DNA of 64,000 nt from Diacronema lutheri (GCA_019448385.1 JAGTXO010000009.1:62001-126000); one strand, 5' to 3'; positions 40,201 to 52,967 are shown, numbered from the stretch's first letter. Notes: generated from the sequence alone by a model not told the origin. Translations and numbers: made by a program.

Positions 40201-41767
40201 TCGCTCTGGTCAGCGCCCACAGCCCGAGATCGGGCTTGTGCGCGAAGGTTGCGACGACGCACGCCGCGCCCGCCAGCGCCGTGCCGCACAGCGCGAAGGC
40301 GTATGGCAGCGCGCACTCGTCGAGGCTGAGCCAGTAGCTCGCCGCCGCGAGGCCGCCCGCCTTGATAGGCCACTGCACGAAGGAGCGCACGACGGTCTTG
40401 GACCACACGACGGGCGGCGGCGGGCCGTAGTGCTGGGTGCCGAGCGCCGCGCGGGCGCGAGCCGCGCCGCGCGCGCACAGCGCCGACCAGCGCGCGCCGC
40501 GTGGCGGCGGCGCGGCCGTCGAGCTGCGCTCGGACGCGCCGGATTCGGACGGCGGCGGCGTCGCGTGCGCGCTCGAGGCGATGAGCGGGCGCTGCGCGAG
40601 CGCGAGCGCGTGCGCCGGCACCCATTGGCTCCAGCCGAGCAGGTGCAGCGGCAGCGGTGCGCGCCGCTGCACGGCCGTGCCGACGGGCCCGAACCGTTGG
40701 GCGGTGCGCACGCAGCAGCCGCACAGCGCGCCGGCGCGCTCGGCGCGCATGCACGCCGAGCGCGAGTCGCGGCGGCGCTCGGCGCGCTGCGCGCTGCGCT
40801 CCTCGGCGCGCTGCAGCGCCGCCGACGCCTCCTTGGCCGTGCGCGGGCCGAGCTGCAGCGCGAGCACGTACTCGTGCGCGAGCAGCGCGCCGCCGATGCC
40901 GAACGCACTCGCGCCGCTCGCACACGAGTACAGGACGAGGGAGAGGAGGCCCGCCCAGATCATGAGCAAGCCCGCCGCCACGCACAGGTTGCGCGCAACG
41001 ATGGGCATCGCGCGCATCCAGTGGAACGAGGGCACGAGCCAACGGCGCGCCCTGCGCGCGAGCTGACCGCACTCCGCCGACCGTGGCGGCACGAGGGGCG
41101 CTGGCTGGGCCGCGGGTGGCAGTCGGCGCGGCGGGGGCATCGGCGGCAAGCTGCGTGCGTGCGCGCGCGCGGCTGCGCTCTGCGCGCCATACGATCCGCC
41201 GCCCGTGAGCCACGCGAGCACTCCGCCGCCGCCGCCGCCCGCCGTCGCCAAGTCGGCCGGCACGCCCGCGTGGCGCGCCTCGACGGTGAGCACATCGCCA
41301 AGCCGCTCGAGCTTGGCAACAAGGTCGTGAACGCGCGCCTTTTGCTTGAGCTCTAGCTGCCGGATGCGCGCCTCGCGCTGCTTGGTCGAGCGCCGCTCCG
41401 ACGAGCCGCGCGGGCTCGCGTTCGCGCCACCCGATGCGCTGTGCGTGCGCGCAAAGTGCTCGTCGGCGATCGCGAGCGAGAAGATGCTGGGCTGCGCGGG
41501 CGGCTGCACCAGCCCGGGCGCGGGCGGGGGTAGCAGCGTCGCGCCGGCCGACGCGGCCGCATTTCCGCCCGTCCGGCTACTCGCGAGCGCCGGGTCGGCG
41601 GACGCCGCCTCGAGCGACATCCACTCGTCGCCAAACGCGGCCGTCCAAACGGGCGAATCGCTCGAGAGCACGCCGTCGCGGAGCATGTCGACAAGCACGT
41701 CCATATTGACAGGACCCCTCCGCTCGCCGCGCTGGTTCAGGTAGTAGAATGCGTCGGCGCGGAGCAT
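37291..41767 (-). CDS. NADPH oxidase/ferric-reductase-type transmembrane protein with N-terminal GYF_2 domain
   Basis: Three exons: 41767-39264, 39144-38452 and 38299-37291, 1401 aa. Electron transfer from NADPH through FAD and two hemes across a membrane, reducing O2 or metal. Residues 1-55 ([24 protein letters not shown]) fit a GYF_2 protein-interaction domain. A coiled coil and Pro-rich linker follow. The ferric-reductase membrane domain has [10 protein letters not shown] and VAHATCHW; the first splice gives [19 protein letters not shown], the gp91-like heme His pair. HPFTIASAP is the FAD motif, [14 protein letters not shown] the NADPH motif, and FCGAPAIG with LHSENF ends the chain as in NOX proteins. 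No N-terminal EF hands, unlike NOX5 or plant RBOH. The start [10 protein letters not shown] is preferred; an in-frame ATG at 41911 is possible. Confidence 0.88.
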
Positions 41768-41926
41768 GTTCGCGGCCGTCGCGGAGACGTTATTAGCGGG
41801 AGGAGTCTTCAGTTTGGGAGTTTTCCATGGAAAAACCCAGGCACATTTTAAAGAAGTCTCATGGATTGGGCTCGCCTGCCCCTTGGAGGCGTCAAGCAAA
41901 AATGGCGTCAAGTCACGGTCGGCGAG

Positions 41927-44442
41927 TCAGACGTGCACGCCGCCGCCCGGCGGCGGCGGCGGCGAGAGGGCGGCGTTGGGCGGCGGCCGGGGGCTCGGTG
42001 CTGGCGTCGGCGCGAGCGACGGGCCGAACGAGTCCGCCCAGCCAGCCGCGACCGCATCGGCGCCCGCGCCCACCGCGCCGACGTCCGCGGCGCCGTCGTC
42101 GTCGCGCGCGCCGTCATCGACAAGGCTCATCGTCTGCGAGACGAGCGCCCAGAGGTAGGGCGTGAAGAACTCCTCGCACTCGGGCTCCTGCTCGTACGTG
42201 AAGCGCAGTGCAGGCATCGGCGCGAGCAGCGAAGGATCCCACTCGGCGGCCGCCGCGTCGAGCGCGGTCATCGCCTCGCTGACCGTGCGCGCCGTGCGCT
42301 GCGCCGCCGCAGCCGCCGCCTCGCCTGCGGCCGCCGCCTCGCGCGCGGTGCTGGGCAGCACGAGCTCGGCGCCACCGCCATCGGATGCGCTCGCCCCGCC
42401 CGCGCTCGCCACGCGCGGCGCGAAGAAGGCGACGACCACGCCCACGTTGGCGAGCACGTCGCCGAGCTCGGACGGCGCGGCGTGCGCGTGCGGCGGGAAA
42501 AGGTGGGCGCGCTCGAGGATCGCGTAGACGAGGCGTGCATTGTGCACGATGCTCGCGCTGCGCGCCGCGCGGGCGAGGCGGCGCGCGCGGCGCGCGCGGC
42601 GCGCGCGTGAGCCGCGCGCCGGTTGCGGGCGCAGCCGCTCGGCGGGTGATTTGACGACCCGACCGGCGCGTGCGCGCCGACGGCGGCAGCGGCGGGCACG
42701 CGCGCGCACGTGAGCGCCGCGTTGATGGCCTCGAGCAGCGTGCGCATCGCGTCGAGCACGGCCGCCTGCTCCGCCTCCTGCTCCGCTGCCACCGGCGCAC
42801 TCGCGCCGGCTGCCGCGTCGCCGCCGCCGGCCTGCGCACCGCGCCGTATGACGAGCGCGGCGTGTCTACGCGCGAGGCGCGCGTAGAGCGACACGAGCGA
42901 CTGCGCGGCGTGCGCGTGCAGCTGCGCGTGGTGTGGCGCGACGTTGGCGAGCAGCGCGATGCACGTGCTCGTCACGTAGGCGTCGCGCCACAGCGCCGAG
43001 CTGAGGTTGGCGTGCACGACGCGGCAGAGGACGCACACCAGAAGCGAGCCGACGCTGATGGGGCCGAGGAGGCGCTCGCGGTACCACGGCACGCGCGCCA
43101 CGCTCAGCGCGAACGCCGCGCGCATCAGCGGCGCGTCCTGGCTGAGCACGAGCAGCACGATCAGCAGCAGGTAGACGCGCGCGCGCGCGGGCGCGCCCTT
43201 GGCACTGCCGCACGCGTACAACCCGCGGAGCAGCGGGACGAGGAGGGCGTCGACGTCGGTGCGCGAGAGCGCATAGCGCAAAAAGCCACGGTTCGTGTGC
43301 AGCAGGTGGTGCAGCAGCAGCACCTGCGGCTCCGCCGGCAGCTGCGCGCAGATCGCCTCGAACAGCCGCGGGAGCGGGAAGACGCCGCAGCTGCATAGAC
43401 CGCCGCCGCCGCCGCCGCCGCTCAGCTCGAGGTCGGCGGCAGCCGCGGCGGCGCGCGTGGACGACATCGACGGCGAGCCGCTCGTCAAGTCGTCGTCGAT
43501 TGCGCCGAGCTGCCGCGCGACTGCCGTGCGGCTGTCTCGCCCGTGCGGCCGGAGCCCGCGCGGCAGGTCCTGCACGAGGAGGAGGAGGAGGCAGAGCGAA
43601 GCGGAATGGAGCGTGGGCGGCGGCGTGCTCGGACCGCTGCTCGAGAAGAGCAGCGCGATGAGCTGCCGCGGCACGAAGAGCAACGCCGGCAGCAGGCCCC
43701 AGCGGCGCGCGCGCGCGTCGCCGTACGCGCCGGCGCCTGCGCCCGCCGCGCCGCCGTCGACGGCGGCGAGCGGTGCGGGCGCGGGCGCGTAGACGTGGTG
43801 CGCGAGCAGCGCGTGCGCCAGCTCTTCCGCGCGGTACGGCGAGGTGAGCGTCGACGCGAGCAGGCCGACCGGCGTGTCGTCGAGCGACGCGAACATTTGC
43901 ACGCTGAGCGCCGTCTGGCAGACGAGGCACGCCTCGGTCAGCAACGGCAGCGTGGCGGGTGAGCGCGGCACGTCGATGAGCACGTCGACGAGCGCGCGGA
44001 AGATCTCGCCGAGCAGTCCGCCGTCCGCGTCGTCCACGACGTCGCCGGGCATCTGCAGGTGCGCCGCGCGCATAGCGTAGAGGTCGTCGCTCTGCCGCTG
44101 GATGAGCGCGCGCAAGAAGACGCGCGAGATGAAGAGCGCGTTCGCGACGGCGTAGGCGGGACCGCCATCCTCGGCGAGCTCGGCCGCTGACAGCTCGCGC
44201 AGCGCGCGCGTCTTGCGCAGCACGATGCGCATCAGCTTTTGGAAGTTGCGCGTGTGCGGGTTGTGGGCGGTGAGCTGCGAGCAGAGCGAGTCAAGGATCT
44301 CGTCGGCGTGAGACACGTGCTCGGCGCCGATGCGCGCGCAGAGCATCTCTTCGAGCAGCACGTCGTCCTCGTGCAGCGCGACCGTGCCGACGAACGGATC
44401 GAGCGCAAAGATGGCCGTGTCGCTCGACGTCCCGTTGCCCAT
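41927..44442 (-). CDS. DYM: Dymeclin-like Golgi protein
   Basis: Two exons, 44442-42710 and 42557-41927 (152-bp intron, join AC|C), 787 aa; human dymeclin is about 669 aa, and the excess is Gly/Ala/Pro inserts and a Pro-rich tail. It starts MGNGTSSD, a good N-myristoylation context, like the MGxxSS start of dymeclins. Matching blocks in order: NPHTRNFQKLMRIVLRKT, ANALFISRVFLRAL, LLHHLLHTNRGFLRYALSRTD, VPWYRERLLGPISVGSLL, then across the intron INAALTASIVHNARLVYAIL, and EPECEEFFTPYLWAL near the end. Dymeclin is a peripheral, helical-repeat protein associated with Golgi and vesicle traffic. The chosen ATG excludes a 20-residue in-frame leader that would abolish myristoylation. Confidence 0.88.
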
Positions 44443-44981
44443 CTCGGCGGCGGTGGGCCGCCAGCCGGCCTCTGGAGGCGACAGTTGAGAATCAACTGCC
44501 AAATTTCTGCGCTTCCGCCTTCCGTAGTTCCGCTCCTCTCACGTCTCACCGTGCGTACGACTCGCGCTCACACTCGCCGTCTCGGGGCGACCCACGCGCT
44601 GGGCAGCGCCCAGGCCAACATGGCCGGCAAGCAGCATGCGCGTCACCGTCAGGCATCCGGCACGTGCAGGCGCGACCAACACAAGTGTCCGTCTGGGGAT
44701 GGATCATGGACCAGAGTGACCAGACCGCCCCCCTCCCTCCAACAGACATACACACAGACACACACACGCACACATACGCGCGCGCACTCCGTCACACACG
44801 CAACAGTCAGCACAAGTGCCTCGCAGCCCGGCAATGCAGCGGCCCTCAGGCGCTGGCGCCGCCAGCCAACGATGGCGGGCAGCGAGCGCTTGGGTTGGAC
44901 AAGAGCGCGCGCGCCTGTCGCACGCGCCGGCGGCACGCGCCGGCCGACTCGGACGCGTGACACGCGTCGGGCGCGCGCGCG
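44443..44981. other. Intergenic region with CA-rich microsatellite
   Basis: No supported gene. It contains a Pro/Thr-like CCCTCC patch and a CA/GA-rich microsatellite (about 44744-44790). It must hold the promoter of dymeclin and the 3' region of the next minus-strand gene. Confidence 0.5.
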
Positions 44982-47037
44982 TCAAAAGGCAAAGCCGGCG
45001 TTGGCCTCGCGCTTGGGCTCGGCGCGCGTGAACGCCGCCGGCTTGCCGTTGTGTCCGACGTGCGAGTTGAGCGCTTCGCGCGGCAGCACGCTCCCGTAAC
45101 GGCCGTACGCGCTGCCGCTTGTCGCCCACGCGGCCGACTTGGACTCGAGCGGCGCGCGCGAGCCCGGCACGCGGCGCATGTGCGCGTCGCCATCGTGCGC
45201 GCCCGTCTGAGAGTGCAGCTGGCCGTGGCCTGCGAGCGCGCCCCCGTCTCCGCCCCCTCCACCCGACAGCCGCGTCGCCTCCAAACGGCCGCCCAACGTG
45301 CTCTCGACCGCGCGGCGCGCGTCGGCGGCGGCGGCCTCGTGCACGGGCACGGGGCGCTGCGGCGGCGGCGGCACGCCACGCTGCGCGTACTTGGCCAGCG
45401 CCGCCTCCGTCGCGCTCGTCAGCTGCTGCTGCTGCTGCTGCGGCTGCGGCTGCTGCCAGCTGTGCGCGCCGCTGGGCCCTCCGCCCGAGCGCGCGTCGAA
45501 GCGGCCGGGCGGCTGCGGCTGCGCGGGCGCGCGTGCGTACTGCGGCGGCACGTGCTGCAGCGGCGGCTGGCCGGACTCGCGCGGCGTCGGTGCCTTTGAG
45601 TCCGGCCTTCTCATGCCCCATACTGCCTCGGAGTCCGGCCGCGAGTCCGGCGGTGCACATCGCGCCGCATCGGCCCAAACATCACCGCCCATCCGCGCAA
45701 AGTCGGCGCCGGGCGGCGGCGCGTGCGCGCCGCCTCCGCCGTGCGCGCCGCCGTGCGCGTGCGCAGCGTGCGCCAACAGCGCATCATGCGCGTAGTCGGG
45801 CATGTGGAAGCGCGCGCCGCCGCCGCCAGCCTCGTGCGACTGCAGCGGCTGCGGCTGCGCACGCGGCGGCGCGTCATACGGCGCGTCGCGCGCCGACGGC
45901 GGCCCGCTCTCCGCGCGCGTGGCGTGCGACTGCGGCGTCTCGTCCTCGCGGAAGAGGCAGTCGAGGAAGGCGTCAAAGTCCGGGAAGCCACTCGGCTCAA
46001 TGTCGCACCGCGCGAGCAGCTCGGAGAAGCCGGCCACAGACATGAGAAGGCCCTGCGCACGCCATACAGACGCGCGCACACACACAGGGATGGGAAGGAG
46101 GGAGGGGAGGAGGGGGGGGGGGGGGGGTTGGGGGGTTGGCGTCCGAGCGCAGACACCGCCAAGCGAACACGTCGCTGGCGACTGGCGCCGCGCGCGCACG
46201 CGCGCGCGCACGCACCTGCTTGCGCAGCGCGTCCGCCACCTTTGAAATGTCGCCGATCATCCCATCGCTGTCGCGAGGCACGGCAGCGACCTCCGCTCCG
46301 AGCGCCAGCCATTTTGCGCGCAGCTCGGCCAAGTGCGCGTTGCGCATCATGTCGTCGAGCGCGTCGGGCGGAGGCGCGGCGTGCGGCGGCGCGGGCAGCG
46401 AGGCGGCACGGTATCCCGACGCCGCCGCGCGCTCGGCCGGTGCCGCGAGGCCGTACCGGAGCGCGTCGTGCTGGCGCGCGGCCGCCGCGCCGGCTGCGCG
46501 CGCGTCATCGGGCGCGGCGCGTGGCGCGCGCAGCTGGAAAGAAGAATAATCGACGGGGCCGCGGCGCTTGCCGGCAGGCATGCTCAACGGTTGGACCAGC
46601 GCGCCGCCGAAGAGGACCGAGCCCATCGAGTCCTCGCGTCGCGTCGTGCGGCCGGCGACGGGCTTGGCCTCGGGCGACGCCGCCGGGTGCGCGCCCAGCT
46701 GCGCGTCGCGCGCGCGCGCGGCGCTCATGCCAACGTTGCGCTGGGCAGGTGCGTCTTCCACCGGGCCCGCGAGCATGTCGTTCGTGTCGGGCCGGCCGCG
46801 CACCGCGCGGCGGCCGGTGGCGGGCGCGTCGTAGCCCGCCGCGGTCGGGAGGAACGGGTGGTTGGCCGACGTGACATTGCGGTGGCCGTTGGTGATGGGC
46901 TGCGGGACTGCCAGCTGCTCGCCCGGGAAGAGGACGTTTGCCATGTTGTTCCGCTCCGTGTCGTAGCGCAGCCGCCGTGTCTCGCCCGGCGCGCGGTTCT
47001 GCGCGCCGTAAAAGGGCGCGTTGCCCCCGAGCACCAT
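44982..47037 (-). CDS. Uncharacterised 630-aa Pro/Gln/Gly-rich protein
   Basis: Two exons, 47037-46216 and 46052-44982 (163-bp intron, GTGCGT to GCGCAG, phase 0). No family recognised. The N-terminal part has repeated short motifs with a MxxVLFGGALVQP / MANVLFPGEQLAVPQ pattern (about residues 31-46 and 140-155), then a helical block DALDDMMRNAHLAELRAKWLAL. Exon 2 opens with a compact acidic helix segment (FSELLARCDIEPSG, FDAFLDCLFREDE) and then becomes low-complexity: His/Gly, Pro/Gln and a Q run coded by CTG repeats near 45421-45460. The C-terminus is KPAAFTRAEPKREANAGFAF. The mixture suggests a scaffold or regulatory protein with disordered tail. A TATA-like TTTAAAAT lies about 33 bp upstream. 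Confidence 0.6.
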
Positions 47038-47068
47038 GGCGCTGTCAAACGGTTTTCTCTCGCCACTA

Positions 47069-47078
47069 TTTTAAATTT
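47069..47078 (-). promoter_or_regulatory. TATA-like AT-rich box
   Basis: The minus strand reads AATTTAAAATAG about 32-42 bp upstream of the ATG at 47037, within the 148-bp gap before the glucosyltransferase stop. The position suits a core promoter. Confidence 0.4.
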
Positions 47079-47185
47079 TGGCCTCAAAGACCAAGCTCAC
47101 AATTAATTTGAATTTCTCTACGCTTCAAAAAGGAGCGCTCTCGGCTCACGCCCCTCGGCTCTCGCTCTCGCGTCTCGTCGTCGAT

Positions 47186-50100
47186 TCATGCGGCCGGTGC
47201 GCTCGCGGGCGCGCCTCCCAGGGCATCCGCTTCGACGCTCTCCAGCTCGTCGCCGAGCTGGTCCGAAGCGCGGCCGACGCGCTCCGCGGGAAACGTGGCG
47301 TTGCGCTCGAGCTGCGGCGCGCGCTCGCTCGAGCGCGCGCGCGCGCGGTCGGCCAAGTCGTGCTCGCCCACGCCGAGCGACGAGCACCGCGCGATGGTCG
47401 GCCGCACGCCGCAACGCGGCGCGCCTGCGCGGTGGAGCGGATGGACAGGTGCGAGAAGCGGCAGCAGCGCGATGCTGACGATCGACTCGGACGTGAGCGC
47501 CCGCTGGCTCGCCGGTCGCAGCCGCGCAGCCTCGGCGCGGATGCACTCGGCGGCCTCGGCGCGCATCCGCTCGGCGCCGCCCTCCTCGATGGTCGAGAGC
47601 CACGGTGGGCCCTCGATGCGCAGCTCGCCGCCCATGTCGAGCCCGACCGCACCGCCCGGCGCCGGCGCGACGCCCACGTCGCCCACCGCCGCGCCCGCCG
47701 CGCCCGGTCGGTGCCAGCCGCAGCCACGCGCAAGGCGCGCAGGCGAGCGCGCGAGCGGCGGCTCGGCCGGGTGCGTCACGCGCGCGCGCTGGAGCAGCAC
47801 GCAGAACATCGAGAACGAGCAGAAGCTGTCGGGTAGCCCGCGCAGCTCGTCGCCGAGCCGCGCCGCGCCGCTCGGCGCGAGGCCGAGGCGAGGCGAGTCG
47901 ACAAGCTCGCGCGCGACGCTGTCGATCGCGCGCGCGCCGGCGAGGTGGAGGTGGTTCGCGCGGCTGCCGTGGCGCACGAAGATGCGCCGCGCGGCCGCGG
48001 CGACGTCGAGCGCGTCGAGCAGCGCCGCCGCGCGCGGCACGGGCATCTGCGCGTGCGCGCCGACCTCCGCATCAACCGCTTCGAGTCCGAGCCGCTCGGC
48101 GCCGCCCGCGGACTGCCACGGGTCGAGCGCGTACGCGCGGTGGGCGAGGTGGCCGTTGGCCGGGTCGAGGCGCGAGAGCAGCCCGTTGTACAGCCCAACC
48201 GCCACGCGGTCGGCCAGCACGAGCAGCGCGCGCACCGGCCGTAGGAGGAGCGCGAGCGGCAGCGCAAGCACGCACCCAAACGCGCAGCCAAGCACGCCGT
48301 GCGAGCGCGCCCACCGGTCGGGCACGGCCGCGACGTCGTGCAGCACGGCGCAGAGCTGCACGATGGCACCGAGCAGCCCGGCAAGCACGCCCGCGGCGAG
48401 GCCCGACGGCCGCGCGATACCCCACCGGCGCGGCAGGTGGCGGCCGACAACCCGTGCGCCGCCGCCCGCGCGCTCGACGCGCTTCGCGAGCTCGAGCATC
48501 AGCCGCTCGGAGCGAAGGACGGCGCCGACCTCGGCGGACACCTTGAGCCTGCAGCCTCCCCACACGTCCGTCGCCACTTTGAAGCGCGCGAGCCGCCGCT
48601 CTGGCACGCGCAGCAGCAGGCTGACATCGCAGAGCATGTTTTGCCGCGGCAGCCACCGCTCGAAGTGCGCCACCGCGCGCCGCACGCCCTCCTCCGCGCG
48701 CATGCGCGCGCCAAGCTCTCGCGCGCGCGCGCGAACGCCCTCGTCGGCAAGGGCGCGGAACCGCTCGGCAAGGCCGTCGGCGGTGAGCTGGCCGATCGGG
48801 CACGGCGCGGGCCCAACGCCCGCACGCTGCACGCGCTCGCCCCAGAGGAACTGGTCGCCAAAGAAGGGGCAGACGAGCGTCGGCTTGCCCGCGCGCAGCC
48901 CCGCCGCCGTCGTGCCCGCGCCGCCATGGTGCACGACCGCCGCCACCTGCGGCAGGAGCCAGTCGTGCGGACACTGCGCGGCGCCAAGCGGGGGAAAGGA
49001 GGGGGAGAAAGGGGATCTCAAATAATGTGCCGCGAAAGGGGGTGGGAGAACGCGCGCCGCGCGCGCCGCGCGCGCCGCATGCGCGCCGCGTGCGCACACC
49101 GGCCCAATGTCGAAGCAGCAGCCACCCGAGGATGCGGCGGTGTGCAGGCTCGACCAGTTGGACTGCACGAGCACGCGCTGCCCGCTCGCCCTCGCCGCCG
49201 CGACGATTGTCGCAGAGAGCGCGGCGGTGTGCGGCAGCAGCATGGAGCCAAAGCCGACGAAGACAGGCGCACTGCCGGCGCGTAGCCAGCGCAGCAGTGG
49301 CTCGAACGGGCGCGGGTCGAAGGCAGGCGCGTCGGCCGCAAGCGGGTCGGACGGCGGCGGGCTCAGCGCGCCGACGACCTCAACGTGCTCCCCCCAGTCG
49401 TCGGGCTTGGGCAGCAGTGCAGGCGACCAGGCGAAGGAGAACGGCACGCGCAGCTTGGAGAGCAGGTTGCCGCCGAGCGTGCCCAAGCGGAGCGGTGGCA
49501 ACCGCAGCACGCGCGCGCGCCACGCGTTGATGATGAAGCCGTTCCCCATCCACAGCGCCTCGTCGACGAGCGAGTAGGACTTGAAGTTGAGCTCGCTCTC
49601 GGCGGCGCGTACGCTCAGGCCAGACATTGGGTGCGGGAACGCGCGCGTTGGCAGCCACGGCTGCGGGAAGATCATGTGCAGCTGCGCGCGTGGCGCGCGA
49701 GCGCGCGCACGGCGAGTCAGCGCACGCGGCGAGCGCGCGGCCTCCCGCCCCTCGCGCGCACCGGCACGCCGAGCGCCTCGGCGACGTGCACGTGGCCGAA
49801 GCACACGGGGTTGGCGATGATCGCGTCGGCGACGAACGGCCGCGCGTCAAAGTCGTACGGGTCCTTGGCCGTCACCGCCGGCCAGAGCGAGTGCACGATC
49901 TCGCGCAACATGCCGAGCTTGGCAGGCTCGTACCGCTTCGCCTCGCCGATGATCGTGCCGCCGCTCGCAACCATCCAGCGCGAGAGCTGCTTTGGGTCGC
50001 CGGCGAGCGGGTAGTGCTCAACGCCGTGCTTGAGCACGAGCTTGCGGTGCTCCACATGCGTCGCGATGCGCACGCGGTGCCCCTTGGCCTGCAGCGCGAT

Positions 50101-50247
50101 CGCGAGCGAGACGAACGGGAGGACGTCGCCGTGCGTGCCGACGACGAGGATCGCGACGGAGAGGGCGGGTAGCTCGACGGGCGCAAGCGCAGACACCGTT
50201 GAGTCACTCACCGATCGACCGCGCGGCGGTTGAAAAGAACTCACCAT
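47186..50247 (-). CDS. Sterol 3-beta-glucosyltransferase-like enzyme (GT1, UGT80/Atg26 type) with long C-terminal extension
   Basis: Transfers glucose from UDP-glucose to membrane sterols. Three exons: 50247-49762, 49681-49100 and 48973-47186, all phase 0, 951 aa. The N-terminal Rossmann domain has [14 protein letters not shown] and [18 protein letters not shown]; the first join gives [19 protein letters not shown], the second [13 protein letters not shown]. The nucleotide-sugar signature is [20 protein letters not shown] and [14 protein letters not shown]. Both joins land on conserved family motifs. After about residue 470 comes an unusual extension of about 480 aa with two hydrophobic stretches ([20 protein letters not shown] and [19 protein letters not shown]), which may anchor the enzyme. 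The start is uncertain because ATGGTGAGTT itself resembles a splice donor. Confidence 0.85.
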
Positions 50248-50657
50248 GGACTCCGGCGGTCGGAGGACGGCGTCTGCGCCTGCGTCTCGGGCCGGATGGA
50301 ATACCCCCTCTCGTGGCGCCAATTCCAGCGCGGAAAGCCGTTGACTCGGCCCCTTGTAACTGGGGCGTCGGGGGCCTGAGCGCTGCGCAACGACGCCGCC
50401 GCGACGCCGCGACGCTTCGCTGCGCATCTCGCCAACGATCAGCGCGCTGCGCAATTGGCAAGCACGCTCGATCGTCGGCGCGTGCGGTCGCTCGAGCCGG
50501 ACGATGCTCCGCACCCGCCTCCAGGCAATACGTTTGAAAGCGTTTAAAAGCGATGTCGTATCAGAATGGTGTGGTCGACGGTCGTAGGGCTGTTTTCCTT
50601 TTTAGGAAAAAGTGCGTAGTGCTTAAGAAGGCGGGCCTCGGCTTGAGGGCCACGGTC
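50248..50657. promoter_or_regulatory. Divergent promoter region of glucosyltransferase and histidine kinase
   Basis: No supported gene. TTTAAAAG at 50543-50550 is a TATA-like box pointing right. It would place transcription start near 50575 and so favours the kinase ATG at 50658 over the in-frame ATG at 50553. The left half is GC-rich with open but uncharacteristic frames. Confidence 0.4.
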
Positions 50658-52935
50658 ATGACGGCGGTGCACCCGGCGGACCGCACGTCGGACCGCACGT
50701 CGGACCGCGCGCCGCCGTCCGCCGAGTTGCATTCGGAGGCGCCGCGCACGCTTGCGCCCGCCAGCGCCAGCGACAACATGCTGCTCGAGATCAGGCCCCC
50801 GAGCTTCACGCCGTTCTTGTGGAGGTTTGTCGACCCGCAGGAGGAGCGCGACTTCTGCAACTCCGACCTCGGCCCAAAGTACGCGCACCGCATCCAGATG
50901 TACGGCGCGTTGCTCGCCGCCCTCTGCCTGGTCGTGACGCTCGCCGAGGCGATTGCGAGCGACGGCCGCTCGCCCGTGTGGGCGATGACGCTGCCGATCG
51001 CGCTGCTCTACGCCGGCCTTGCAGCGCTCGGCTGGCTGCACAGGCGCACGCGCGTGACAGTGTGCGCGATGGAGGTCGCGTCGATCGCAACGTTCGTGCT
51101 GCACTCGCTCGTGCACGCGATCAGCGCGAGCGACCGCTTCCTCGAGCAGCTCTTTGGCATGAGGGCCGCGCTGCCGTGGTGGTCGTCGGGAAACCTCACG
51201 TTTCGTCTGTCGCTGCTGCCCGTGCTCACGGGCATCATGCTGCCCTCGCAGCCACGCTCGTACGCGGTCTTCCTCTGCGCGGTGATGATTCAGGCCGTGT
51301 TTTTCAGCATCGTCGCGCCGCCCGTATACGAGCCGCTGGCCGACACGGTCGCCAACCTGTTTGCGCTCGGTGTCGTGCTTGGCTCGCTCTTCTTGGGGCG
51401 CGTGCACATCGTGGTGGCGAGGCGCTCAACCTTCCACTTTCGGCGCGAGGTGGGCATCTCCGTCGCGCGCGCCGCCTTTGACGCGCGCGAGCGCGAGGAG
51501 CTGCAGCGGCTGGACGAGCAGAACAAGGTCGAGCTGCTCACGGCGAACGCGGCGAAGAACGCGCGCAGCCGGCTGATCCGGATGGTGATGCACGACCTGC
51601 GCTCGCCGCTCCTCTCCGTCTCAAACCTGTCCCTCGCGCTGCGCGCCATGGCGCCCGCGACCGTCTTGAGCGAGCCGGCGGTACTCGCGCAGCTCAACGC
51701 GCTGCACACCTGCGCCACGCTGATGGAGCACATCGTGCGCGCCAGCCCCCCAACCCATACGCCCGCGCCATCGCCCTTGGCCCCCGGCGACGCCGACACC
51801 GGCGCGCGCGCGCGCGCGCACGCCGACGCCGCTCGCGCGCGCCGTCCGCTCGCGGCCAGGTGTCTGACATGCTCGATTTTGAAAGGATCGACTCTGGTCG
51901 GCTCGTGCTCGTGCCCGCGCCCTTCCGCGTCGAGCGGCTGCTGCGCGACGGGGTCGCGACGTTCGCCGGGCTCGCCAAGGCCAAGGGCATCGAGCTGCGC
52001 GCCGAGCCCATCCCGTCGCCGCTCGCGAGCATGCGCGTGATGGGCGACGCGCGCCGGCTGCAGCAGTGCCTCAACAATGGGATTTCAAATGCGATCAAGT
52101 TCACGCAGCGCGGCGGCACCGTGCTCATCTCGAGCTACCTGTCCGACGACGAGGGTGGCGCGGAGGAGGCTGCGCCCGGCGCGGGCGCGGCGGACGACGC
52201 CGACGGCGCGAGCGCCGACGCGTTGGGCGCGCATGCGGAGATGGTGCGCGTGCATGTCGCCGTCGTGGACAACGGCGTCGGCCTCTCGGCGGACGAGCTG
52301 CGCACGCTGCAGCACGGCGACCTCTTCAGCCAGGTGGGGCGCGGGCAGCTGCAGGGCAACGGCGGGACCGGCCTCGGCCTGAGCATCACCCGCCAAATCC
52401 TCGCGATGCACTCGGGTTCGACGCTCCGCCTCCATTCTGATGGGCCCCATCGCGGCACGTCCTTCGTCCTCGCGCTCTGCCTCGAGCGCGCGATGCGTTT
52501 GCGTCAAAGCGGCGGGCGCAACTCGGCGGAATATGCCGCGCTCAGCCCGCAGATCCGCACGTCCAGAATGTCGGACAGCCGCGGCTTGGCGCGCAGCTTC
52601 TCGGCGAGCAACGTACGCCAGCTGGCGCACGCGTCGTACGCCGGCGCAGCGCACCGCGAGTCGAAGAGGGACGCGTCGCTCTCGCCCAACAACGCGACGC
52701 CGCTCGCGTTGCACAGGTTCACTTTCAACCGGCTGCAGCATCGTGCCGCCCACCCGCTCCCGGAGGCGGGCGGCGGCAAGCCGTTCGCTCGGCCGAGCAT
52801 TCGCACCGAGCGCCCCTCGGCTGAGATGGCGGGCGGCGTGCCCGCCCTGCCCTCGCAGGGCGCGCTCGCGCTCGGCGCACACGGCGACGTGCAGAGCGGG
52901 CACGACACGCCGCTTGTGCCCGGCGCGTCCGCCGC

Positions 52936-52967
<32 letters not shown>

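Noticed and set aside
50553-50657. Upstream ATG for the histidine kinase
   Set aside because: The TATA-like box at 50543-50550 lies only 2 bp before it, so transcripts probably start downstream of it.
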